Source: Pipra filicauda
Taxonomy: Eukaryota > Chordata > Aves > Passeriformes > Pipridae
Assembly: GCF_003945595.2 (NCBI RefSeq)
Contig: NW_024104529.1
Location: 372,001-436,000 of the forward strand
Length of the DNA: 64,000 nt
Reading direction: 5' to 3'
Positions 1 to 9,030 of this stretch are shown here, one piece after another. The number at the start of each line of letters is the position of its first letter. Position 1 is the stretch's first letter. Under the pieces are notes generated by a model that was not told where the DNA came from, did not search any database, and saw nothing but the letters and a program-made list of their open reading frames with translations. The position numbers and the translations under genes are program-made.

Positions 1-12
1 CAAATTTCTTAC

Positions 13-126
13 CTGATAGGGCTGAAAGGCACTATCTTCAGTTATAAAATCCAACTGTTTGTCCACAAGGAATTCTACTGCAGTTATTGAATCGTATACA
101 CTTTTTCCAACCAAGGGCTTGAATGT
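13..126 (-). CDS. JMJD1C: JMJD1C coding exon 3 (internal exon)
   Basis: Reading the minus strand from 126 down to 13 gives 38 open codons starting TFKPLV and ending DSAFQPYQ, with the core TAVEFLVDKQLDF. I recognise this as the JMJD1C (KDM3C/TRIP8) N-terminal region that follows IQWPAL of exon 2, about residues 112-149 of the human long form (numbering from memory). The acceptor CAACAG ends at 127 and the donor CAG|GTAAGA begins at 12, so both boundaries are canonical and phase 0. JMJD1C is a nuclear JmjC-family protein acting on chromatin (H3K9 demethylase family, thyroid-receptor interactor). This exon belongs to the Tudor/PWWP-like N-terminal part, far from the catalytic JmjC domain. Exon 4 lies off the left edge. 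Residues after TFKPLV (GKSVYDSI here) look less conserved than the rest. It contains no ATG, so a transcript starting in intron 2 would initiate further downstream. Confidence 0.95.
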
Positions 127-160
127 CTGTTGGGGGGGGGGAAAAAAGAAAATTAAGAAA
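127..160 (-). promoter_or_regulatory. JMJD1C: 3' splice site of JMJD1C exon 3 with C10 polypyrimidine tract
   Basis: On the minus strand the sequence before exon 3 runs TTTTCTTTTTT, then ten consecutive C (plus-strand G at 132-141), then AACAG. The T-rich part plus the C10 run form the polypyrimidine tract. A plausible branch sequence TTCTTAAT lies just upstream. Long C runs are weaker U2AF binding tracts than U runs and prone to slippage, so this acceptor may be weak or length-variable. The splice site itself is certain from the reading frame; the functional effect is inference. Confidence 0.85.
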
Positions 161-679
161 CAAATCCCAAAGCTCAGCACACCAAGCCCCCAGAACTGTA
201 TAAACACTGATGTAATTCTTCCATTAAAACAAGTTAAAACAGAGTAACAATTACTAATTATACAAGAAATGAGGGTTTTGTGTTCTGTCGGTTTTTTTCC
301 TTTGTGCCGTTGGTGCAAAACCAGCTAGGAAAGGGAACTACACCTTTCATTCTTCCTTTCCCTCATTGTACTTGAGCAAGAGTGTTTACCACAGCAGCTC
401 AAAGTACAGCAGCCCCTGGAATGGGGGGACACACAGCTCAGCCCGCAGATCCTCTCTCCGTGCCTGCAGGACCAGCCAGGGTGATTACAGAGGACGCTCA
501 AGTGGAAGCAGACTGCAGACGAGAAATCGCTCCCCCCTCCCTGCTCTGAAATCGTTCACCTTGCCTCAAGTCAACCATCTCATTTCCCTGCCCATCGCTG
601 AACTGTTCTGACTGTGCTGCTGCCGCCCCCGCAGCCGCTCCTCCCTGCAGCAACCGGCTGCTCCAGTGCAACGCCTTCC

Positions 680-876
680 GAGGACACGGCACCCGCTCCC
701 GGGGATTCTGCAGCGCGGCCAGGAGGTTTCCTGTTTCCTCCCATCTGCTGGGAAAGCGGCGAGGGGCTGGAGACCCTCACTGCTTACCCAGCACAGGGGA
801 GGAAGCAGGAAACCTCCCAGCTCTACTGCAAAAGCCAGGCAAAGGGGAGCAGGGAGCAAGGGGGTCCTCGACGCCC
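680..876. repeat. long imperfect palindrome (inverted repeat, 6-8 nt loop)
   Basis: Arm 719-765 and the reverse complement of 774-820 align over about 47 bases with only a few mismatches. The shared core GAGGTTTCCTG-TTCCTCCC is followed by TGCTGGG-AAGC-G-GAGGG. The loop is about 766-773. Weaker pairing continues outward through TTCTGCAG (704-711) against CTGCA-AA (825-834) and GAGGAC (680-685) against GTCCTC (864-869), so the whole structure is about 190 bp. Frames on the two strands encode similar peptides here (both contain GRKQETS and a GGFL-PP-CW pattern), an independent sign of the dyad symmetry. It lies 0.6-0.75 kb upstream of exon 3 in the gene's sense. No TE family is recognised. Confidence 0.85.
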
Positions 877-1470
877 CGTACAGGCTTTTCCCAAAATACC
901 CTGCCTGATCCAGGCGCAGCAGGATGCGGTAGGCGAGCAGGGATTCGAGGGTGTCCCCCGAGAGGGGACGAGCAGGCAGCCCCCTTCCCTGCTGGCTGCG
1001 TTTCCTGGAGCAGAAGCGCGAGGAGAGCGTGACTGAGTGGGGATGTACCGACAGGGGATGAGTCAGGTGAAAAGGAAATCCCAGCGGATGGAGGGGAGAG
1101 AAAATGCCGCTCTGAAGACAGACGGGAACAGCAAGAGGAAGACACCGGTGAACAAAAGAAATGACTGGCAGAAAGAACATGCAGGATATACAAGCGACCA
1201 AAACATGGAGGGACAGAAAAAATAGAGGAAAGTTAATCTACAGGGCAAAAATAAGCAATGAGGGAAAACAGGAAAACCTTTGAGACCCATTCTAAATTTA
1301 AAATGCAGAAGAAAAAGACAAAGAGCAGAAACAAGAGCCGGTCAAACCACCGAGGCATTGTGCAAATGCCACACCAACCCCTGTAAAATGCTGCTATCAG
1401 TAGCTCACATGCACCACCCCGCAGCAACAGACCCCAAGTACTTACAAGGGGAGGGCATGATCACCACGAC

Positions 1471-1575
1471 CTATTTACAGATGGGAAAACCGAGGCACAA
1501 AGCAATCCTTTAACTTGACAAAAGCCATCTAAGCAGGGCAGCAGCAGAGCCGGTGACCTGCCCTCAGCCAGTCTG
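1471..1575 (+). repeat. ancient MIR (CORE-SINE) fragment
   Basis: The sequence ctatttacagatgggaaaac, then cgaggcacaaagc, taacttgac, and gcagagccggtgacctg follow the familiar MIR order (TTTACAGATGAGGAAACTGAGGCACAGAG, TAACTTGCCCAAGG, GGCAGAGCCGGGATT, CCAGTCTG) with heavy divergence. MIRs are very old tRNA-derived SINEs shared across amniotes and survive in birds only as fragments. It sits in plus orientation, antisense to JMJD1C. Confidence 0.7.
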
Positions 1576-3734
1576 CAGGCAGCTCATGAGAGAGGCACTC
1601 AAGGTTTTATCAGGCTTCATTACCTACTTTACAAAGGTGTTGCCTCGCGATTAGGCTAAATATAGCCCAAGTCTCTCCAGAGCTTCAGCTCTGGCACTTA
1701 CTAAACAAATCAGAGAATACTTCACTGGAGATACATTATACTTTCTAATAAACCTATCCAACTCTACAAATGCTCAGAGTGAGTGTACAGCATTCTTGTT
1801 TCCATTTTACTTAAGGTTTCTCTTCAGCTGTTATCCTTCCTCACACAAGCAAGAAAAAAACCCCAAATCTCTCAGCCAGTAAGCCATCTCTACAGCAGGA
1901 TGATTAGATGAAAGGGCTGGAGGAGTAAGAGCATATGATAATATGCTAACTACAGAGTCTGAATAGTAAATAATTATTTAACCTCTAATAGCCAAGAAAG
2001 GGCCTTTGCTCTTGCATCACTTTCCTATAATGGATCTTGTATTGCTAATGGTTTGAGTTAAGAGAGGGCGGAGTCCACATCATGAAATTGCAAAGCACCG
2101 AGTGTATGAACTCACGAGCAGACAGACTTTTCTTTGAAAAAGCCAATGTTGTAGCCTTTCAGTTCTTAATTTGCCCGTGTCTTTCCACGTCCTATTATAC
2201 TTTTTCCACGCTGGCTCCTTTCTAACTTTCTGAGTCAAGAAAAGTGCTTCCGACTACACACAACAGGACATACCACATCATTAGCTGAAACCAAACTGTG
2301 TGGAATGTGGCGTGCAGTTATCATTCAGTATTCAGACAACACTACAGATTAAGGTACGTGTGAGCCACTGGTTTATCTTCCTGCTGGTATTAAAAGAACT
2401 AGTTCCAAATATAGATCTGTGAGTGTGATTATTCTGAAAAAAGAAATGTAATGCCTTCTCACTTGCTTTCATAGATCTATGCCTCTAGACAGGCCAACAC
2501 CCCCAAAATACGGATGTGGAGGATGCAGACTATCCCACAAGCACAGAGCAAAAATATGTAAATAAATAAAGCAAAACTATGCCACGTCACACACCTCCTC
2601 CTATGTGGACGGCTGTTCAGCTGCACACAACCTGGGATTTTTCAGACACTATTACAAAATATCCCCACTATCAAAGAACAACAAACCCCCACCCTTTAAT
2701 AAAAGGAAGCCTTCTTGGGAAAGCAAAGTCCAGACTCCATCAGCTTCACAAGATAGGCAGGCCACCAGGGAAATAAATATCCAAACTGGGACAGGTTAGG
2801 GATTCAAGAAATTTTAAGATGGAAGACGTGACTGAATTTCACACCACACATCATATATGCACAAAGAAAAACAGACTAAGAGCACAGCAGGCAAGAGTCA
2901 GCTACTAGAGGCAAGTATGTGAGGCATGTAACAACATGAAAATAGATGTAAGAAAGTCCAATATGCTCCTTGCGGACTTTCAGAGGAAAAGCTCCTTGCA
3001 GACACTCCCTCTTTCCGTTCCCAAAGTGGAGGACAACTCTAGGGAGTACCAGACATACTGGCTGAAACCAGGAGAAACTGAACCTCTGTAAACAAAAAAA
3101 TCTCTTTCAAACTTGCAGTTTTTAAAAGGAGGCTTTGTGCATTAACCTAACTCCCAAAGACCACAATTAAGTAAAGGACTCAAGCACTCAATTTTAAGTC
3201 ACATTTGACTTCAGCACTATTTTAAGTGGCTGCTTGGTGGGGGGGAACGGCCACACTTTTTTGCCCTCCCAGATTTCCCTGCTTGGCCAAAGGGAGCTCT
3301 ATGAACACAAACGCTGTCTTTGGTTGCTTTGCTACCAAGTTCCCTGATGCTGAATAAAGCACGTTTCTTACACTGCCCCCTCACCCTCCCCAATGATTTT
3401 ACCCCAGCTCATGCAAGAAATAACCTGCCTACGGGAGGCAGCTGGCAGAGCTCTGAGTCTGAGAACTAGACTCTGGACCTTCTGGAAATCCAAACAAATT
3501 TTTAGAAAACGTTACCATCACTTCACAGCAAACAATCACAAAACTATTCAATGGCAGTCACCAAAGACGAATACAGCAGATTACTCAGGGACTGCGTTCT
3601 CTAACGCCCAGTAACACAACTCATCTATTTACTTATCGTTCCAAAACCCCCATAGCAACCACAGGACCCACCTTCCCGAGGAAGCAGCAGTGAGCAGGCA
3701 CATAGTGCGTTTTTACCTCTGCCTAGTGCCATTA

Positions 3735-3960
3735 AGCAGCTGGAGTGGTGGTACTCCTCCCCCAGCATGCGAGCAGGCAGCTCCAGGAGCCGCCGCACCT
3801 CGGCTGCTGCAACCCGGGCGCTGCCAGGCTGTGACACCCAGAAGGTTCAATGCAGCAAACGCTCGGGTTACAGCTGAGCTCGCAGCTGCTGCCCGGCTCA
3901 TCCCGAGGTACCACGTCGTCTGCCTCGCTGGGGCTCACAGCCTGCTTAGCTGGGCACTCG
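3735..3960. other. small GC-rich, CpG-containing segment
   Basis: This short block of about 225 bp is clearly richer in G+C and CpG (gccgccgcacctcgg, acccgggcg, ctcgggttac, cgaggtaccacgtcgtc) than the AT-rich sequence on either side. It lies about 450 bp from the main CpG island. It may be a shore or small regulatory element. No gene is visible in it. Confidence 0.4.
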
Positions 3961-4845
3961 AGCCTGCTCCCCACACCACAAAAGCACATCTTACTGTGCA
4001 CATGTACAGCAATCACTCTTTTATTTTTTAAATCTTTCTAGAGGAATTTATGCTGTAAAGTGAAAAGACTTTTAAAGAGCTAATAATACAATTAAGAAAG
4101 CTATTATTACACCGAAACCTTTAACATTCTATAGTTCTTCCTCTTGCAAGCATAAAAATTAAAAAGATCACGTAAACTTAACCTGTAGGTGCTATTCAGT
4201 AAACTTTTCCACATATTGTTTTCCAGCCTCGCTGTTTAGTCTGCAATAGCACAAACACTGGCACCTTTTCACTGTGACACTTCATCATTCAAAATAGCTG
4301 TAGCTCCCTTCCAGCGCCTGTTTGTTGCCATGGTTTGTACTCAAAGGCAGAATTACCAAGTGGAAAAGAGCGGACAATAAATAGAGCAGATCTGACGTTA
4401 AAACCGAGCACCGGGTTTCCTCATTCGCGGACTCCCCTGCCTGCAATCCCTGCGGAAGCGGCCGTTTCCAGCCCAGGCGTTATTCTGGGCGGAACTCCCG
4501 CAGCCCGTGGCCGGGGGGGGCAGAAGGAAGTGCCCAGCGGGGCGCGGGGGGGCCGCGCCGGCCGGGCCCGCTGCCCGCCGGAGGTGCCGCATGGCCCGCG
4601 CTCCAACGGCGGCGCCGCGCCGTTAACGGCCCGCGCCGCTCCCGCGCCGCCGTTTTAACGGCACAAACTTAACGGAGAAAAGAGAAAAGGAGAAAAAAAC
4701 CCCAAAACCGCAAACCAGAAACCTCCGAATCCTCTCGGTGCGTGCAGAACTCGCGCCGCCCGTCCCCCGAGGCGCTCCCGCCGTGCCCGCGCACAAAGCC
4801 GCCGCCGGCCGCGTGCCGCGCCGCGCGCCCCCGCGGGGCCCGGCC

Positions 4846-4853
4846 GTCACGTG
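4846..4853. promoter_or_regulatory. E-box GTCACGTG
   Basis: A perfect CACGTG at 4848-4853 preceded by GT matches USF/TFEB/CLOCK-BMAL1-type E-boxes. It lies on the left side of the CpG island. Confidence 0.5.
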
Positions 4854-5085
4854 CGGGGCTCCCCGCGCCGCCGGCCCCGGGCCGGGCAGGCACCGCCGCG
4901 CCCCCACAGCCGCCCGCCGCAAACAAAGGCGCCCCTCGCCAAGTTGAAGTGTCCGCGGGGGTGTGTGCGTGGGTCCCGAGGGGGGAGCCGCAGAGGAGTC
5001 CTCCGCCCGCCCGGCTCCCAGCGGTGGATTCAGCCCCCTCCCCGCCCCGCCGGTCGGTCTGTACGCACCTCTCCCGGCGCCCCGC

Positions 5086-5135
5086 GGCCCGGCCCGGCCC
5101 GACCCGACCCGACCCGACCCGGCCCGGCCCGGCCC
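5086..5135. repeat. pentanucleotide array GGCCC x3, GACCC x4, GGCCC x3
   Basis: There are ten perfect head-to-tail 5-bp units. The outer three on each side are GGCCC and the inner four are GACCC. On the minus strand this reads GGGCC/GGGTC, giving a GGG run every 5 bp, so the array has strong G-quadruplex potential. It lies in the centre of the CpG island beside the 5069 candidate donor. Confidence 0.97.
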
Positions 5136-5176
5136 GCGGGACCTCCGCACCCGCCTCCGCCTTTGAACTCACAAGG

Positions 5177-5205
5177 AAAATGGTTCTCGCCGCGCCGCTT
5201 CCGGG
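5177..5205 (-). promoter_or_regulatory. ETS/GABP site and YY1-like CCATTTT pair
   Basis: On the minus strand CCCGGAAG (5198-5205, ETS/GABP core) is followed about 15 bp downstream by ACCATTTTCC (5175-5184), matching the YY1 CCATNTT core. The ETS-then-YY1 arrangement close to a transcription start is typical of TATA-less CpG-island promoters. The orientation favours transcription on the minus strand, the JMJD1C sense. Confidence 0.45.
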
Positions 5206-5367
5206 TCGGGCCGGGCGGCCGCGCCGGGGGCGGGGACGGCGGGGCCGGAGGAGGCGGAGGAGCAGGAGGCGGAGGACGCGCCGCCCGCCCTTTGTGGGGC
5301 CGGCAGCACTATGGCGCAGCCGAGCGCGTCCCCGCGGCCGGGTCAGGGCGCGCTGCCGACGCCCCGC

Positions 5368-5375
5368 TTACATAA
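5368..5375. promoter_or_regulatory. D-box / NFIL3 palindrome TTACATAA (TTATGTAA)
   Basis: The 8-mer matches the PAR-bZIP/NFIL3 (E4BP4) consensus TTAYGTAA on the minus strand. It is an AT-rich island inside a run of more than 80% GC, which makes chance occurrence less likely. Whether it is bound is unknown. Confidence 0.45.
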
Positions 5376-5498
5376 GGCGGGGGCGCGGGGCCGGTGCGAT
5401 CCGCGGGATCCGGGCGCGGGGAGCGCGGCGCGGGAAGGGGCGGTGCTCGGCGGGCGCGGCCCGCGGGCACGTCCCGCGGGGCGGGGCCGGGCCGGGGG

Positions 5499-5506
5499 AC
5501 ACGTGT
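5499..5506. promoter_or_regulatory. E-box palindrome ACACGTGT
   Basis: This is an 8-bp perfect palindrome with a CACGTG core at 5500-5505, the second E-box of the island. It lies 125 bp from the TTACATAA palindrome. Confidence 0.5.
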
Positions 5507-8500
5507 GGCGGCGGCCTCGGAGCGCGGCCGGGGCACCCGCGGGCCCAGGGGCACCCGCTACGAAGAGTCAGATCTCCTCTACAGCCCCAGCGCTCCCCCT
5601 CCCCGCTAAGCCCCCGCGGCGCCGGGCCCGTCCTTGGAAAGCTGCTCCCTGTCCCTCCCACGGGTGGGCTTTGGAAAGTCAGCAAGCGAGGGCTGCAGCT
5701 CTGTCCACAGTCAACCCAGAAAAAAACCTAAGTAGTAAAAAGGAAGGGCGGGTCAGGCATGAGCTCAGCGCCTGGTGCGGGTCCAGGAGCAGCCGGGGTA
5801 GAGGTCGGGGGGCGGCTCCGCGCCCCCTGCGCAGCCCAAAGCCGCCTCTGCAGGGACTCAGCCCGGGAATGGACTGAAAATGTTCTCAAGCACAGTTTTC
5901 TTATTTCGCCATACAACCTATTTTCTCCTTGATGACACACACACACAAAAACATTAAAGGTGTTTTCCCACTGCTGAACAGAATTTAATGGCTCTAACCA
6001 ACTAGTTGTTTGCAGTTCACATAGAAACATCACTTCTAGTCCAGCAGAAAAAAAAAGTTCATGGGACACTAATTAGAAAATGGAATTACCAAAGAAAAAT
6101 TTAGCAATAACACCTGTAATGTTCTCCTTGAACTTAGCTCACATATACAAACATGGATGGGGGGGGGGGAGGAAAAATAATCACAAGGAAAATTAGGATA
6201 GAGGCATTTATTTCCTCCAAAACCTTTAAACAGCTGTACATTTTTCACTTCACGGAAAAAATACAAAGCGTGTCATTTGCCAAGAAAGTATGAGAATAAT
6301 GGGAAATCAATGCATGACTACATCTCTGTTCTCATCTTGAATTATTCCAAATGATGTAAGCTTAAAGGTGTATTGAAATGCTATAAAATACTGAACTCTG
6401 AAATAAAATACTTGGGTACGGTTAAATATTGAAGTTGAACTGGAAGGCCCTCTCTTACCCACCACACACTTTTCTCCAGCAAACTGGTTTTCTTCCGTAA
6501 CAGTTCGTGACACTGCACACGCACAGGGCAGGAACCAGACTACCTGTGCGTGGGTTTTATACAATACCCAGCCTGTGCTCAAACCACATAACTGCAAAAC
6601 TGGATTTTGCTTTGAAGGGACACTATCAGAGGTGGTTTATTGTATTGATTTTTCCCTTTTAAGTGGTCTTCCAGCCTGGCCAGCCCAAGGCAGCTGACAG
6701 CCTTATATGGCAGGAAGGCTGCGGGGAACAGCAGTGCCCTGAGCAGCCTCCATCTATTCCTGACCTCCCAGACTGGACAGTTGCTCCTCTCGTCTCCTTC
6801 GGCTTCCCTGCCAACAGCCCCTCACCAGATCCACAGCCCCTCAGGGCAGACACCTCCTACCACCAGCAGAGCATGGGGCTCACTAACTCTCTCTGCTCCC
6901 CCAAAACACACCTCCTGCCCCAGCCAGGCCATGGTGGGGCTGCACTGCCTCATCTCCAGAGAAAAAATGAAACGACTTAGTGACACCATTTTGACCTGAT
7001 TTCTTTCCAATTTCTTTTTCTCCAGCCGACCTCTCCTAGGGTAGAGGGGAATAACACCCGAGTCACTTCACCAGTACTGAGACAGGTCATGCAGAACAGA
7101 GAGTGAAATGCAACCTTCATTCCGTGTTTGTGGTCGCAGTTTGCACCCTCTCCCCCTTTGGAGCAGAAACGTGCCCATTCTCAGTCACCCAACAGGGTCA
7201 CTTGTCAAGTGAGCAGGGCACTTTTTCACGGACTTGGTTCTTCAGAGGCCTCACCACCTCTAAAAAGTAAAACTCAACCTATCAGTAACGGCTGACACAA
7301 GGAAATATCCTGAACTCACACTTTGCCAAGTAATCAATAAATATTTTTCCAAACTTAATTCTGTTCCTGCATGATCTTCAATTTAACTTTTAAAGCACAT
7401 TTTAGACTACCTCCAAGAAGAACTGAGCACCCCTAAGACATACTATTTCAACCCACAGATTCACACCTATCTCATACAGTTTCAGGGGGTTGTTTTACCA
7501 TTTCTCTTAAGAGCCCAAATGCTAGTAATTATTTCAGGAAGGGCAAACAAATAAATTACGTCTATTACAGAGCACAACATCCTTCATGCTACTCTTGAAC
7601 TAATGGTGCTGTGATAGCTGTGTGGTATGTAGTGCAACTGTCAAAGTAGGCAATCCTTAATAATATCCAAGACAGACACTATTAAAATACAAATCACAAG
7701 ACTGTCTGGAGGACACGCAAGTTTGCCCATTTGGACAAAGCTTTATTAATAGACTGCGACTTAATAACAAAGAATATTAATACCCAGCACAGCACTACCA
7801 GTTCATTTCCATGGAGGGATTTTGTTAGAAATTCTCAAGTTGCACCAGCTACGGATGGAATACTAACTCAGCAACTGTATTTCCAAGGGTTTCACTTAAA
7901 GATGTTCTCAGGAAAAATCTGCTGAGTGGGAAAACACCTTTTGAGAGTATAAAAAACCAAGGAAGTTGCTAGTGGTGCAACTGCTAATGTTAAGTAGACT
8001 AAGGCAACATAAAGTGACATTTAAATTGTAATGACTTAAATTTACCACGACATATAGGTGTATATTCTTAACAAAACACAGATTTGCCATATAAAGGCAT
8101 AACTGAATTTTAAACAAGAATTTAAAACATGAGTGTCTATCCAAGGTTAGTTTTGACATTTGCAGAAAGACACATTTTAAAAAGGCTTATTTGGTAGTTA
8201 CATTATTTTAGCATTGTTCTCCACTACTATTTGCTTCTTCTCACAATTGGGCCCGAACTCTGTCAAACAAGCCATACTATAAGCTCGTAGAACAGAGCTG
8301 CCTTTGTTCTTTGGTACTGCCAGTCCCCTATGGAATCAGGCAGCACACTGAACTGCACTCGACAAACAATCCCTGACCTTCAATTACTGTCCTGGCTTGC
8401 TGCCACAGGATACATGTATTACTGGTAACACAGCGTGCCCTATTTTGCAGATAATCGCTAGAACTACAGATAATCATGAAAATCAACGGAAAAACGCAAC

Positions 8501-8529
8501 CATTCCCTTCCTAAAATCACAGTTGTAAC

Positions 8530-9030
8530 TTCCCCGGTGTGCTGCAGCACGGCCCGGGCTCAGGCCTTCCATGTGAGGATGGCAAGACTGTGCCTTTTGT
8601 ATTTTTAGTGACCGCAGGAAGAATTCCAGGTGGCGGATGGCTTCGCCTTCCTCCGCTGGAGGTTTTCGGTTTGGGTTTTGTTTGCTTTGAGGCAGAAGGC
8701 TGTTCTGGCACGGTTGTTCAAGAGCTGCTCTTTCCCCCCCCCCCTTCCTTTTTTCCCCCTCGGAACCCCGGTGGGTTTTTCACTGGAGCTGAGCGGGCAG
8801 GGGCCGGCAGCAGCTGCAGCCCCTGCACTTGCGGGCTGGCCGGCAGCCAGCGCCGGGCCCCGAGCCACGGCCCTGCTGGGAGCTGCTGCCACCGGGAATG
8901 CCGCACTGGGAATGCCGCACCGGGCGGGGATGGCACACGCTGACCAGGCGTTCTGCTGTGACCCCCTTTTGCTCCTTGCAGGCAGCGAACCCCCTGAACT
9001 GCAAACCGGACTCCTTCCTCACCCCGACAA
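8530..9030. promoter_or_regulatory. GC-rich block upstream of CpG island
   Basis: About 500 bp of clearly raised GC with repeated CpGs (ggcccgggc, gccggcagcc, cgccgggccccgag, accgggcgggg) lies in AT-rich intron, 2.7-3.2 kb upstream of the island in gene sense. It contains a C11 run (8734-8744) and a 14-bp tandem repeat. It could be an enhancer or a weak second CpG island. The regulatory role is inference only. Confidence 0.35.
8891..8924 (+). repeat. 14-bp tandem repeat
   Basis: Two adjacent units, ACCGGGAATGCCGC (8891-8904) and ACTGGGAATGCCGC (8905-8918), differ at one base and are followed by a partial third ACCGGG. Each unit keeps two or more CpGs. Confidence 0.9.

Larger units (their letters stand above)
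5067..5330 (-). other. JMJD1C: candidate noncoding first exon of short JMJD1C transcript
   Basis: Two good minus-strand donor sequences lie in the island: CCTT|GTGAGT (last exon base 5173) and GAGAG|GTGCGT (last exon base 5069). Either could end a first exon starting downstream of the ETS/GC-box cluster. With the 5173 donor the exon contains no ATG in frame with exon 3, so it would be 5' UTR. The exact start cannot be read from sequence, and 5330 is only an outer limit chosen before the next GC-box cluster. Exon status is inferred from position and splice-site strength. Confidence 0.3.
4400..5870. promoter_or_regulatory. JMJD1C: intragenic CpG island, candidate alternative JMJD1C promoter
   Basis: GC content and CpG frequency jump abruptly at about 4400 and fall at about 5870, against AT-rich intron on both sides. 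The island holds several GC boxes (ggggcggggacgg near 5229, ggggcgg near 5440, ggcggggcc near 5481), an ETS site, two CACGTG E-boxes and a TTACATAA palindrome, with no clear TATA box. It lies inside intron 2, about 4.3 kb upstream of exon 3 in gene sense. JMJD1C is known to have a shorter isoform starting at an internal methionine about 180 residues into the long form. A noncoding first exon here, spliced to exon 3, would produce exactly that, since exon 3 has no ATG. The island as such is directly visible; its identity as the short-isoform promoter is inference. A divergent or antisense transcript on the plus strand is also possible. Confidence 0.8.

Noticed and set aside
566..1201. Overlapping frames of 140 and 211 codons on opposite strands with related peptides
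   Set aside because: The peptide similarity is the result of the DNA palindrome at 680-876, not of two homologous genes.
4623..5877. Long open frames on both strands in the CpG island (up to 329 codons, including the one starting MAQPSASPRPG at 5311)
   Set aside because: High GC removes stop codons, and all frames are open at once on both strands. Composition is Arg/Ala/Pro/Gly-rich low complexity with no domain. They are better explained by the CpG island.
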